From contig NZ_CP109055.1 of NCBI RefSeq assembly GCF_035975855.1, forward strand, positions 8,494,001 to 8,558,000: a stretch of DNA of 64,000 nucleotides. The letters run 5' to 3'. A program made the position numbers and the translations under genes. Shown piece after piece: positions 24,181-32,409 of this stretch (within the stretch, counting starts at the first letter, position 1; the number at the start of each line of letters is the position of its first letter). The stretch is from Streptomyces sp. NBC_01304. Its GTDB lineage: Bacteria; Actinomycetota; Actinomycetes; Streptomycetales; Streptomycetaceae. The notes beneath the pieces are model-generated. The model made no database searches and was not told the DNA's origin. It was given only the letters and a program-made list of their open reading frames with translations.

Positions 24181-26799
24181 ATGCAGGCCAATGAGATGGT
24201 GGACGGACTGGTCCAGGGGGCCCTCAAGGCTCTCGACCACTTCGAGACGTACGACCAGGAGCAGGTCGACCACATCGTCAAGAAGGCTTCGCTCGCGGCC
24301 CTCAGCCAGCACGGCGAACTCGCCAAGCTGGCCGTCGAGGAGACCGGCCGTGGCCTCTTCGAGGACAAGGCCGTCAAGAACCTCTTCGCCTGTGAGCACG
24401 TCGTCAACTCGATGCGCGGCCTCAAGACCGCCGGGGTCATCGCCCGCGACGAGCTCAACGGCATCACCGAGATCGCCGAGCCGGTCGGCGTCATCTGCGC
24501 CATGACCCCGGTGACCAACCCGACCTCGACCACCATCTTCAAGGCCCTCATCGCCCTGAAGACCCGCAACCCCATCATCTTCGCCTTCCACCCCTCCGCG
24601 CAGAAGTGCTCCTCGGAGGCCGCCCGCATCGTGCGCGACGCCGCGATCGAGGCCGGTGCCCCGGAGAACTGCGTGCAGTGGATCGAGGAGCCCTCCATGG
24701 AGGGCACCGGCGCGCTGATGAACCACGAGGGCGTCTCCACCATCCTCGCCACCGGCGGCAACGCGATGGTCAAGGCCGCGTACTCCTGCGGCAAGCCGGC
24801 CCTCGGCGTCGGTGCGGGCAACGTCCCCGCGTACGTCCACAAGAGCGCCAAGCTGAAGCGCGCCATCCACGACATCGTCCTGTCGAAGGCCTTCGACAAC
24901 GGCATGATCTGCGCCTCCGAGCAGGCCGTCATCCTCGACAAGGAGGTGTACGCCGAGGGCATGAAGGAGCTCAAGCGCCTGGGTGCGTACGTCGTCTCCG
25001 CGGCGGAGAAGACCCAGCTGGAGAACTTCATGTTCGGCACCAGCGCCTTCGCGGACAACGTCACGAGCGCCAAGCTGAACCCGACCGTCGTCGGCAAGTC
25101 CCCGCAGTGGATCGCCGAGCAGGCCGGCTTCTCGGTGCCCGCGGAGGCCTCGATCCTCCTGGCCGAGTGCGCCGAGGTCGGTGTCAACGAGCCGCTGACC
25201 CGCGAGAAGCTCGCCCCCGTCCTGGCCGCACTGAAGGCCGACTCCACCGAGCTCGGCATCGAACTGGCCGCCCAGATGGTCGAGTTCCACGGCCTCGGCC
25301 ACTCCGCCGCCATCCACGCCGAGGACGAGCAGCTCATCGAGGAGTTCGGCAAGCGCGTCAAGGCGATCCGCGTCATCGCCAACTCGCCCTCCACCTTCGG
25401 CGGCATCGGCGACGTCTACAACGCCTTCCTGCCTTCCCTGACCCTCGGTTGCGGCTCCTACGGCCACAACTCGGTGTCCAACAACGTCACCGCGGTCAAC
25501 CTGGTCAACGTCAAGCGGATCGGACGGCGCAACACCAACATGCAGTGGTTCAAGGTCCCGCCGAAGATCTACTTCGAGCGCAACTCCATCCGCTACGTCG
25601 GCGAGATGGACGGCATCAAGAAGGTCTCGCTCGTCACCGACAAGACCATGGTCGCCCTGGGCATGGCCCAGAAGATCATCGACATCCTGCAGAGCCGCGA
25701 GGGTGCGGTCAACATCCAGGTCATCGACAACGTCGAGCCCAACCCGGAGCTGGAGACCGTCGAAGAGGGCGCCGCGCGCATGCGGGACTTCCAGCCCGAC
25801 ACGATCATCGCCCTCGGCGGTGGCTCCGCGATGGACGCCGCCAAGGTGATGTGGCTGATGTACGAGCACCCGGAGATCGCCTTCGCCGACACGAAGGAGA
25901 AGTTCTTCGACGTCCGCAAGCGCGCCTTCAAGTTCCCCTCGCTCGGCGCCAAGGCCAAGATGGTCGCCATCCCGACCACGTCGGGTACCGGCTCCGAGGT
26001 CACCCCCTTCGCGGTCATCTCCGACCCGAAGGCCGCCCAGAAGTACCCCCTCGCGGACTACGCGCTGACCCCGCACGTCGCCATCGTCGACCCGAACCTG
26101 CCGATGGGCCTGCCGGCCTCCGTCACCGCCGACTCCGGCTTCGACGCGCTGACGCACGCCACCGAGGCGTACATCTCGGCGTACTCCAACGACTACACCG
26201 ACGGCCTCTGCCTGCAGGCCATCAAGCTGATCTTCGAGAACCTCGAGGACTGCGTGAAGCTCGGCGCGAAGGCGCCCGAGGCGCGCGAGAAGATGCACAA
26301 CGCGTCGACGGTGGCGGGCATGGCCTTCGCCAACGCCTTCCTCGGCATGGTGCACGCCATGGCGCACACCCTGGGCAACACCTTCCACGTCCCGCACGGC
26401 CGCACCAACGCGCTGCTCCTGCCGCACGTCATCCGCCACAACGGCACCGTGACGCACAAGGCCACCCCGTGGCCCAAGGCCGAGGTCTACCGCGCCCCGG
26501 AGCGTCTGCAGGAGATCGCCAAGCTCCTCGGCCTCAAGGCCAAGACCCCCGAGGAAGGCGTCGAGTCCTACGCCAAGGCCGTCGAGGAGCTGCGCGACCG
26601 CTGTGGCATCTCGGCCTCGTTCCAGGCCGAGGGCATCGACGAGTCGGCCTTCATCGCCGCTCTGCCGCAGCAGGCCATGAACGCCTATGCCGACCAGTGC
26701 GCGCCCGCGAACCCGCGGATGCCGATGATCGACGATCTGCAGCAGCTCATGAAGCAGGCCTACTACGGCAACCTCGAAGGTGCGCCCAAGGCAGCGTGA
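24181..26799 (+). CDS. adhE: Bifunctional acetaldehyde-CoA/alcohol dehydrogenase
   Basis: 872-residue AdhE, the usual full length. The N-terminal aldehyde dehydrogenase half reduces acetyl-CoA to acetaldehyde; its catalytic Cys is Cys244 (GMICASEQ), with TGGNAMVKAAYSCGKPALGVGAGN split between the cofactor and oxyanion regions. The C-terminal iron-dependent alcohol dehydrogenase half makes ethanol; it shows GGGSAMDAAK and the iron ligands in ADSGFDALTHATEAY and MAHTLGNTFHVPHGRTN. Such proteins form long spirosome filaments. The ATG at 24181 follows GAAGGAGAA. A perfect Rex operator lies upstream and a SatP-type acetate transporter gene converges from downstream. AdhE is a fermentative NADH sink, notable in a genus regarded as obligately aerobic. 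Confidence 0.97.
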   Translation: MQANEMVDGLVQGALKALDHFETYDQEQVDHIVKKASLAALSQHGELAKLAVEETGRGLFEDKAVKNLFACEHVVNSMRGLKTAGVIARDELNGITEIAEPVGVICAMTPVTNPTSTTIFKALIALKTRNPIIFAFHPSAQKCSSEAARIVRDAAIEAGAPENCVQWIEEPSMEGTGALMNHEGVSTILATGGNAMVKAAYSCGKPALGVGAGNVPAYVHKSAKLKRAIHDIVLSKAFDNGMICASEQAVILDKEVYAEGMKELKRLGAYVVSAAEKTQLENFMFGTSAFADNVTSAKLNPTVVGKSPQWIAEQAGFSVPAEASILLAECAEVGVNEPLTREKLAPVLAALKADSTELGIELAAQMVEFHGLGHSAAIHAEDEQLIEEFGKRVKAIRVIANSPSTFGGIGDVYNAFLPSLTLGCGSYGHNSVSNNVTAVNLVNVKRIGRRNTNMQWFKVPPKIYFERNSIRYVGEMDGIKKVSLVTDKTMVALGMAQKIIDILQSREGAVNIQVIDNVEPNPELETVEEGAARMRDFQPDTIIALGGGSAMDAAKVMWLMYEHPEIAFADTKEKFFDVRKRAFKFPSLGAKAKMVAIPTTSGTGSEVTPFAVISDPKAAQKYPLADYALTPHVAIVDPNLPMGLPASVTADSGFDALTHATEAYISAYSNDYTDGLCLQAIKLIFENLEDCVKLGAKAPEAREKMHNASTVAGMAFANAFLGMVHAMAHTLGNTFHVPHGRTNALLLPHVIRHNGTVTHKATPWPKAEVYRAPERLQEIAKLLGLKAKTPEEGVESYAKAVEELRDRCGISASFQAEGIDESAFIAALPQQAMNAYADQCAPANPRMPMIDDLQQLMKQAYYGNLEGAPKAA

Positions 26800-26812
26800 C
26801 CCGCTGGGAGTT

Positions 26813-26849
26813 GGGCCCGCCTGGTACGGAATCCGTGCCGGGCGGGCCC
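26813..26849 (+). terminator. Intrinsic terminator of adhE
   Basis: GGGCCCGCC-GGTACGGA pairs with TCCGTGCC-GGGCGGGCCC (minor bulges), followed by TTTTG. It starts 14 bases after the adhE stop. Confidence 0.88.
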
Positions 26850-26858
26850 TTTTGATTC

Positions 26859-26928
26859 CCCTCCCCGCCCCTTCCCGTAAGGCTGCCGCCGGCTTCTAAA
26901 AGATTGTCCTCAAACGCCGGACGGGCTG
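26859..26928 (+). repeat. Dispersed intergenic element, copy 2 (short form)
   Basis: Begins CTCCCCGCCCCTTCCCG and ends with the same 24-base tail found at 21021 and 47561 (here 26905-26928). It has a shorter middle than the other copies. It lies between convergent adhE and the satP gene, in the same orientation as the other copies relative to the window. Confidence 0.8.
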
Positions 26929-26956
26929 AATGAGGATGCCCGACGGCTGGAGGGGG

Positions 26957-27622
26957 TTACTCCTCGGGGTGTTCCTCTTCCAGGCGCGGCGCGATGAACC
27001 TGCCCATCGGCAGTACGTTGCGGCCCCACGTCGAGGCCAGGATCTGGCCCGCGAGCAGGTACAGCGCGCCGGCCGAGGCCAGCAGGCCGCACCAGCCGGT
27101 GAAGCGGTTCCAGCCGATGCTGCCCGTGAAGCCGTTCACCGTCATGCCGACGAACGCGCCGAGCACACAGGTGAAGGTGAACAGCAGTGCCACGTGGATG
27201 CGGCAGGTGCCCAGCCACAGCACGAACACCACGAACACCCAGGGCAGCGTGAACAGGCCCATCGTGTCGCCGCGCAGCGACGGGTCCAGACCCGGCACCA
27301 CCCACTGCAGCATCAGCGCCTTCGCCATCCAGAACAGGCCGAAGCCGCCGAACACCGTGGCGTGCCAGGTGTCACCGCGGTGCGCCTGGAAGACCCCGGC
27401 GAGCAGCTGAGCCAGACCGCCGATGAAGAAGCCCACCATCGGCACGACCGAGTGCAGCAGCTTCTCCGGGAAGACGCCCGCGTCGATGCCCGTCGCGATC
27501 ATCGTGACGACGATGAAGCCGGTGAGGCCGAGCGGCCCCAACTGGGCCTGCGCGGACGGCTCCATGCGCTTGACGGAGAGCGCCTGGGCGATGGGGCCGG
27601 AGCGGTGGTTCAGGAGGTTCAT
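26957..27622 (-). CDS. satP: Acetate uptake transporter, GPR1/FUN34/YaaH (SatP) family
   Basis: 221-residue membrane protein with six hydrophobic helices, the fold of SatP acetate/succinate-proton channels. The family's first-helix motif NPxPLGLxxF appears here as LGPLGLTGF. The characteristic GDTWHATVFGGFGLFWMAKA block is present, as is TCRIHVALLFTFTCVLG further on. The start overlaps the stop of the DUF3533 gene (ATGA), so the two are co-translated. It lies convergent with adhE, so acetate uptake and the acetyl-CoA/ethanol enzyme are neighbours; joint regulation is not shown. The N-terminal motif is degenerate, which could alter substrate. Confidence 0.87.
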   Translation of the reverse strand: MNLLNHRSGPIAQALSVKRMEPSAQAQLGPLGLTGFIVVTMIATGIDAGVFPEKLLHSVVPMVGFFIGGLAQLLAGVFQAHRGDTWHATVFGGFGLFWMAKALMLQWVVPGLDPSLRGDTMGLFTLPWVFVVFVLWLGTCRIHVALLFTFTCVLGAFVGMTVNGFTGSIGWNRFTGWCGLLASAGALYLLAGQILASTWGRNVLPMGRFIAPRLEEEHPEE

Positions 27623-28746
27623 GCGTCATCCTTCACGAGCCCGAGTGCCTTGTTGTCCTGGCGCAGGAAGGACAGGACGAGCGTGACCGCCGCCGCGCCC
27701 ACCGCCCAGGCGGAGAGGACCAGGAAGGGTCCGCCCGCGCCGTTGCCCTTGAAGTACGCGATCGAGCGGGCCGCGAAGGTGCCCGCGCCCGGTGGCAGCA
27801 CCGGGCCGATGCCGCGCCAGAACCCGGGCAGCAGCGGATACGGATAGGCACCGCCCGCGCTCGGGTTGCCGAGCACCACGACGAGCAGGATCGCCAGGCC
27901 GATGCCGACGACTCCGGCGATGCCCTGGAAGGCCAGCGTGATCGCGCCCACCGCGAAGACGATCAGTGCGCCGAGCCCCCACAGGGCCATGACGCTGCCG
28001 GGCAGCGCGCCCAGTACGGGTCCTGCGATCACCGCTCCGAGCAGGCCCGCCACGACCGCGTACCCGAACATCACACAGAGCCGGATCAGGGCGCGGGCCG
28101 GGTTCGCGGGCTTCGCGCCGGCGCTGATCGCGAGGGCGGAGGCGCAGAGGTAGCCGCCGACGCACCAGCCGACGACCAGGTAGAACGCGGACAGACCGCG
28201 GGCGTCGCCCTTCGCGTCGGGCACGACGTCCACGACCTTCACCGTGCGCTTCTGGGCTGCCTCGGTGGCGGTCAGGATCTCTTCGAGGGCCTGCGAGAGG
28301 GAGGCGCCCGCGCCGCTGGCCACCAGGAGCTTGTCCTGGGTGCCCTGGGGGTCGATGACCAGCGCGCCGTCGACGCCCCGGTCCTTGATCCGGGCGATCG
28401 CGTCCGCCTCGTCCGTGGACGAGCTCGGCTTGAGCGGCTTGCCGGGCAGGGCCTTCAGCTGCTGTACGGCCTTGTCGGCCGCCTGGGCGAGCTGCGCCTC
28501 GGCGGCCTTGGCCTGCGCCGGATCGGCCGGGGCCTGCGCCGGGGCGGCCATGGTGACCGCGATCGGGATCTCGTGCGGCTTCGGTTGGTGGAAGGCGCCG
28601 ATGTACGAGGCGATGAAGGCGAGCTGGACGGCCAGGACGCCGAGGACCAGGAGGGCGGTTCTGGTGCTGACCGCGTCCTTGACCTCGCTGAGGAAGCCGG
28701 TTTTCGGGTCGCCGTCGAGGCCGCCGCCGCGTGTGGTCCGTGTCAT
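27619..28746 (-). CDS. DUF3533/YhgE-like multi-pass membrane protein (ABC-2 fold)
   Basis: 375-residue membrane protein. One N-terminal helix (about 30-50) is followed by an extracellular domain of about 130 residues with an Ala/Gln-rich helical segment (AQAKAAEAQLAQAADKAV). Five or six C-terminal helices follow, including GLSAFYLVVGWCVGGYLCASAL. This plan matches DUF3533 proteins, related to the ABC-2 permease fold but without an ATPase partner. The Gly/Ala-rich core resembles YhgE/Pip phage-receptor-like proteins. It is the first gene of a two-gene minus-strand operon with satP. Function unknown; transport or envelope assembly is suspected. Confidence 0.75.
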   Translation of the reverse strand: MTRTTRGGGLDGDPKTGFLSEVKDAVSTRTALLVLGVLAVQLAFIASYIGAFHQPKPHEIPIAVTMAAPAQAPADPAQAKAAEAQLAQAADKAVQQLKALPGKPLKPSSSTDEADAIARIKDRGVDGALVIDPQGTQDKLLVASGAGASLSQALEEILTATEAAQKRTVKVVDVVPDAKGDARGLSAFYLVVGWCVGGYLCASALAISAGAKPANPARALIRLCVMFGYAVVAGLLGAVIAGPVLGALPGSVMALWGLGALIVFAVGAITLAFQGIAGVVGIGLAILLVVVLGNPSAGGAYPYPLLPGFWRGIGPVLPPGAGTFAARSIAYFKGNGAGGPFLVLSAWAVGAAAVTLVLSFLRQDNKALGLVKDDA

Positions 28747-28849
28747 GGCCCCACGCTCCGTGTCTCCGGCCTGGCTCGCAGCAGGGCGGGGCCGAATGAG
28801 TGACGGGGCGGGCTGAAGGAAGTCGGCGGAAGATGCCCGATTCGTGGAG

Positions 28850-28865
28850 TCGTACTACTGTTCGA
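28850..28865 (+). promoter_or_regulatory. Near-consensus LexA (SOS) box upstream of dnaE2
   Basis: TCGTACTACTGTTCGA matches the actinobacterial SOS box TCGAAC-N4-GTTCGA at 11 of 12 fixed positions. It lies 55 bases before the dnaE2 start and just before a TCTATGG that could be a -10 element. LexA binding is inferred from the match and from the known damage control of dnaE2/imuC genes in other bacteria. Confidence 0.75.
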
Positions 28866-28920
28866 AACTGGTCTATGGTGGAGGCGGGGAGGTGAGAGCG
28901 GATTGGGTCAGGAGGTGCGT

Positions 28921-31900
28921 GTGCCGGGGTTCACGCATCTGCGTACCGTTTCCGGGTTCTCGCTGCGCTACGGCGCCTCGCACCCCGAGCGCCTTGCCGA
29001 GCGCGCCGTCGAGCGCGGCATGGACGCGCTCGCCCTGACGGACCGGGACTCCGTGGCCGGAACCGTGCGGTTCGCCAAGGCCTGCGCCAAGGCGGGGGTG
29101 CGGCCGCTGTTCGGGGCCGAGCTCGCCGTGGGGGAGCCGGTGCGCGGTCGGCAGCGGCGGGCGCCCGTGCGGGGCGGCGCCTTCATCGACGAGTCCGCGC
29201 CCCGTGTCACCTTCCTGGCCAGGGACGGGGCCGCGGGGTGGGCCGACCTGTGCCGCCTGGTCACCGCCGCGCACACCGCAGAGGACCGGCCCCTGCTGGC
29301 CTGGGACGCCAATCACGGCGACGGTCTGACCGTGCTGCTCGGGCCCGCCTCCGACGTGGGCCGGGCGCTCGCCGCGGGCCGGCCCGACCGGGCCGCCAAG
29401 CTGCTCGCCCCTTGGCGGGAGATCTACGGCGACGCGCTGCGCCTCGAAGCCGTGCACCACGGGCTGCGGGGCACCGGCCCCGGCTCGCTGCGCCTCGCCG
29501 CCCGCACCGTCGGCTTCGCCGCCGAGCAGGGCGTACGTCCCGTGCTCAGCAACGCCGTCCGGTACGCCGACCCGGGTCAGGGCCCCGTCGTCGACGTTCT
29601 CGACGCCGCCCGCCGCCTCGTGCCGATCGACCCCCGCAAGGGCCTCGACAGCGGTGAGCGCTGGCTCAAGGGTGCGGCGGACATGCTGGGCGCCGCCGAG
29701 CGGATCGTCGAGGCCGCCGGCTATCGCAAGGACATCGCGTACCGCCTGATGGAGACCACGCAGGAGACCGCCGCCGAGTGCCTCGTCGACCCCGAGGACG
29801 ATCTCGGCATCGGCACCGTGCACTTCCCCGAGCCGCACCTGGTGGGCGCGGGGCGGCGCACCGCCCAGCGGGTGCTCGCCTCCCGGGCCGCGGCCGGCAT
29901 GGTGCGGCGCGGGTACGACGGCAGGCGCGCGTACTGGGAGCGGATGCACCACGAGCTGGACATCATCGAGCACCACGGGTTCGCCTCCTACTTCCTGACG
30001 GTCGCTCAAGTCGTCGACGACGTACGGGAGATGGGGATCCGGGTTGCCGCCCGGGGGTCCGGTGCCGGGTCCCTGGTCAACCATCTGTTGGGCATCGCGC
30101 ACGCCGATCCGGTCGCGCACGACCTCTACATGGAGCGGTTCCTGTCCAAGCGGCGCTCCGTCCTGCCCGACATCGACATCGACGTGGAATCCGCCCGCCG
30201 GCTCGAGGTGTACCGCGCGATCATCGGCCGCTTCGGCACCGAGCGGGTCGCGACCGTCTCCATGCCCGAGACCTACCGGGTGCGTCATGCGGTACGCGAC
30301 GTGGGTGCGGCCCTGTCCATGGACCCGGCCGAGATCGACCGCATCGCCAAGGCCTTCCCGCACATCCGCGCCCGCGACGCCCGCGCCGCGATGGAGGAAC
30401 TGCCCGAACTGCGGGCGGTGGCAGGGGAGATGGAGAGGCATGGGCGGCTGTGGGAGCTGGTCGAGGCGCTGGACGCCCTGCCGCGCGGGATCGCCATGCA
30501 CCCGTGCGGGGTGCTGCTCTCCGACGCCTCGCTGCTCGCCCGTACGCCGGTCATGCCGACCAGCGGCGAGGGATTTCCCATGTCCCAGTTCGACAAGGAG
30601 GACGTCGAGGACCTCGGGCTGCTCAAGCTCGACGTGCTCGGCGTACGGATGCAGTCCGCGATGGCGCACGCCGCCGCCGAGGTGGAGCGGGCCACCGGTA
30701 CGCCGCTCGACCTCGACTCCGTACCGGAGGGTGACCCGGCGACGTATGAACTCATCCGCAGCGCCGAGACGTTGGGGTGTTTTCAGATCGAGTCGCCGGG
30801 GCAGCGGGATCTGGTCGGGCGGCTGCAGCCCGCGACCTTCCACGATCTGGTGGTGGACATCTCGCTGTTCCGTCCCGGGCCGGTCGCGGCGGACATGGTG
30901 CGGCCGTTCATCGAGGCCCGGCACGGGCGCAAGGCCGTGCGGTATCCGCATCCGGACCTGGCAGAGGCGCTGCGCGACACGTACGGCGTCGTCGTCTTCC
31001 ACGAGCAGATCATCGAGATGGTGAACCTCATGACGGGCTGCGGCCGCGACGAGGCCGACCGGGTGCGGCGCGGGCTCTCCGACGTCGAGTCGCAGGGGCG
31101 GATCCGGGTGTGGTTCGCGCAGCAGGCGGCGGCCCGGGGGTACAACGCCGAGGTGATCGGGCGGACTTGGGAGATCATCGAGGCCTTCGGCTCATACGGC
31201 TTCTGCAAGGCGCACGCCGTGGCCTTCGCCGTGCCGACCTATCAGTCGGCCTGGCTGAAGGCGCACCATCCGGCGGCCTTCTATGCGGGGCTGCTCACGC
31301 ACGATCCGGGGATGTATCCGAAGCGGCTGCTGCTCGCGGACGCGCGGCGGCGGGGGGTGCCGGTGCTCCCGCTGGATGTGAACCACTCTGCGGTCGCTCA
31401 TCGGATCGAACTGGTGTACGGTACTGGATCCTCCGGTGACCAGTGGGGCGTGCGGCTCGCGCTGTCCGACGTGCACAGGATCAGTGCGGCCGAGGCCGCG
31501 CGGATCGCCGACGGGCAGCCGTACTCCTCGCTGCTCGACTTCTGGGAGCGGGCCAGGCCCGGCAAGCCGGTCGCCGAACGGCTCGCGCAGGTAGGGGCGT
31601 TGGACGCCTTCGGTGGAAATCGGCGGGATCTGCTCCTGCACCTCGCGGAGCTGCACCGGGGCGCACGCGGCTCGTACGGCGAGCAACTTCCGCTCGCGGG
31701 AGGGCGGAAGACGGCCCCGGCCGGGCTGCCCGACCTGGGCGACGCCGAACGGCTCAGCGCCGAGCTCGGCGTGCTCGGCATGGACGCGTCCCGCCATCTG
31801 ATGGGCGACCACCACGACTTCCTGCGCGAGCTCGGGGTGACCTCCGCCAAGCGCCTGCGGATGGCCGAGCACGGGCAGACCGTCCTCGTCGCGGGCGCCA

Positions 31901-32409
31901 AGGCGGCCACCCAGACCCCGCCCATCCGCTCCGGCAAGCGCGTCATCTTCTCCACCCTCGACGACGGCACGGGCCTGGTCGACCTCGCCTTCTTCGACGA
32001 CAGCCACGAGCGGTGCGCGCACACCGTCTTCCACTCCTGGCTGCTGCTCGTACGGGGTGTGGTGCAGCGGCGCGGGCCGCAGAGCCTGAGCGTGGTGGGC
32101 GCGGCCGCGTGGAACCTCGCCGAACTGGTGGAGCTGCGGGGGGAGGGCGGCCTTGAGGCGGTGGCCGCGCGGCTCGCGACGGAGGGCTCCGCAGGGGCGG
32201 CGGAGGGCGGTGGTCCGGCGGACCGGGCTCAAGGGGCGGCGTCCGGCGGGTCGGAGTCGGGGGCGGAGTCCGGTGACCCGGTGGGCGGGCGGCGGATCCG
32301 GATGGCCACGGGCTACGAGATGCACCCCTGGGCGGATCTGCGTCCGGCGGGCGAAGGGGCGGGGAGCGCAAGGAAGTTGTGGCACCAGAGTCCGGGGAGC
32401 GCGGGATGA
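28921..32409 (+). CDS. dnaE2: Error-prone DNA polymerase III alpha subunit (DnaE2/ImuC type)
   Basis: 1162-residue C-family DNA polymerase. The palm carries the catalytic aspartates in LPDIDIDVES and LLKLDVLGV, and the finger region includes RGSGAGSLVNHLLGI. The C-terminal OB domain is visible (RVIFSTLDDGTGLVDLAFF). The N-terminal PHP domain is altered: the metal-binding HxH reads HLR and ALTDHD reads ALTDRD, so metal-dependent proofreading is unlikely. GTG 28921 is chosen because AGGAGG sits 5 bases before it. The stop overlaps the start of the ImuB-like gene. A LexA box lies upstream. From memory this corresponds to the S. coelicolor dnaE2 locus. Known role of the family: translesion synthesis and induced mutagenesis. 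Confidence 0.93.
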   Translation: MPGFTHLRTVSGFSLRYGASHPERLAERAVERGMDALALTDRDSVAGTVRFAKACAKAGVRPLFGAELAVGEPVRGRQRRAPVRGGAFIDESAPRVTFLARDGAAGWADLCRLVTAAHTAEDRPLLAWDANHGDGLTVLLGPASDVGRALAAGRPDRAAKLLAPWREIYGDALRLEAVHHGLRGTGPGSLRLAARTVGFAAEQGVRPVLSNAVRYADPGQGPVVDVLDAARRLVPIDPRKGLDSGERWLKGAADMLGAAERIVEAAGYRKDIAYRLMETTQETAAECLVDPEDDLGIGTVHFPEPHLVGAGRRTAQRVLASRAAAGMVRRGYDGRRAYWERMHHELDIIEHHGFASYFLTVAQVVDDVREMGIRVAARGSGAGSLVNHLLGIAHADPVAHDLYMERFLSKRRSVLPDIDIDVESARRLEVYRAIIGRFGTERVATVSMPETYRVRHAVRDVGAALSMDPAEIDRIAKAFPHIRARDARAAMEELPELRAVAGEMERHGRLWELVEALDALPRGIAMHPCGVLLSDASLLARTPVMPTSGEGFPMSQFDKEDVEDLGLLKLDVLGVRMQSAMAHAAAEVERATGTPLDLDSVPEGDPATYELIRSAETLGCFQIESPGQRDLVGRLQPATFHDLVVDISLFRPGPVAADMVRPFIEARHGRKAVRYPHPDLAEALRDTYGVVVFHEQIIEMVNLMTGCGRDEADRVRRGLSDVESQGRIRVWFAQQAAARGYNAEVIGRTWEIIEAFGSYGFCKAHAVAFAVPTYQSAWLKAHHPAAFYAGLLTHDPGMYPKRLLLADARRRGVPVLPLDVNHSAVAHRIELVYGTGSSGDQWGVRLALSDVHRISAAEAARIADGQPYSSLLDFWERARPGKPVAERLAQVGALDAFGGNRRDLLLHLAELHRGARGSYGEQLPLAGGRKTAPAGLPDLGDAERLSAELGVLGMDASRHLMGDHHDFLRELGVTSAKRLRMAEHGQTVLVAGAKAATQTPPIRSGKRVIFSTLDDGTGLVDLAFFDDSHERCAHTVFHSWLLLVRGVVQRRGPQSLSVVGAAAWNLAELVELRGEGGLEAVAARLATEGSAGAAEGGGPADRAQGAASGGSESGAESGDPVGGRRIRMATGYEMHPWADLRPAGEGAGSARKLWHQSPGSAG

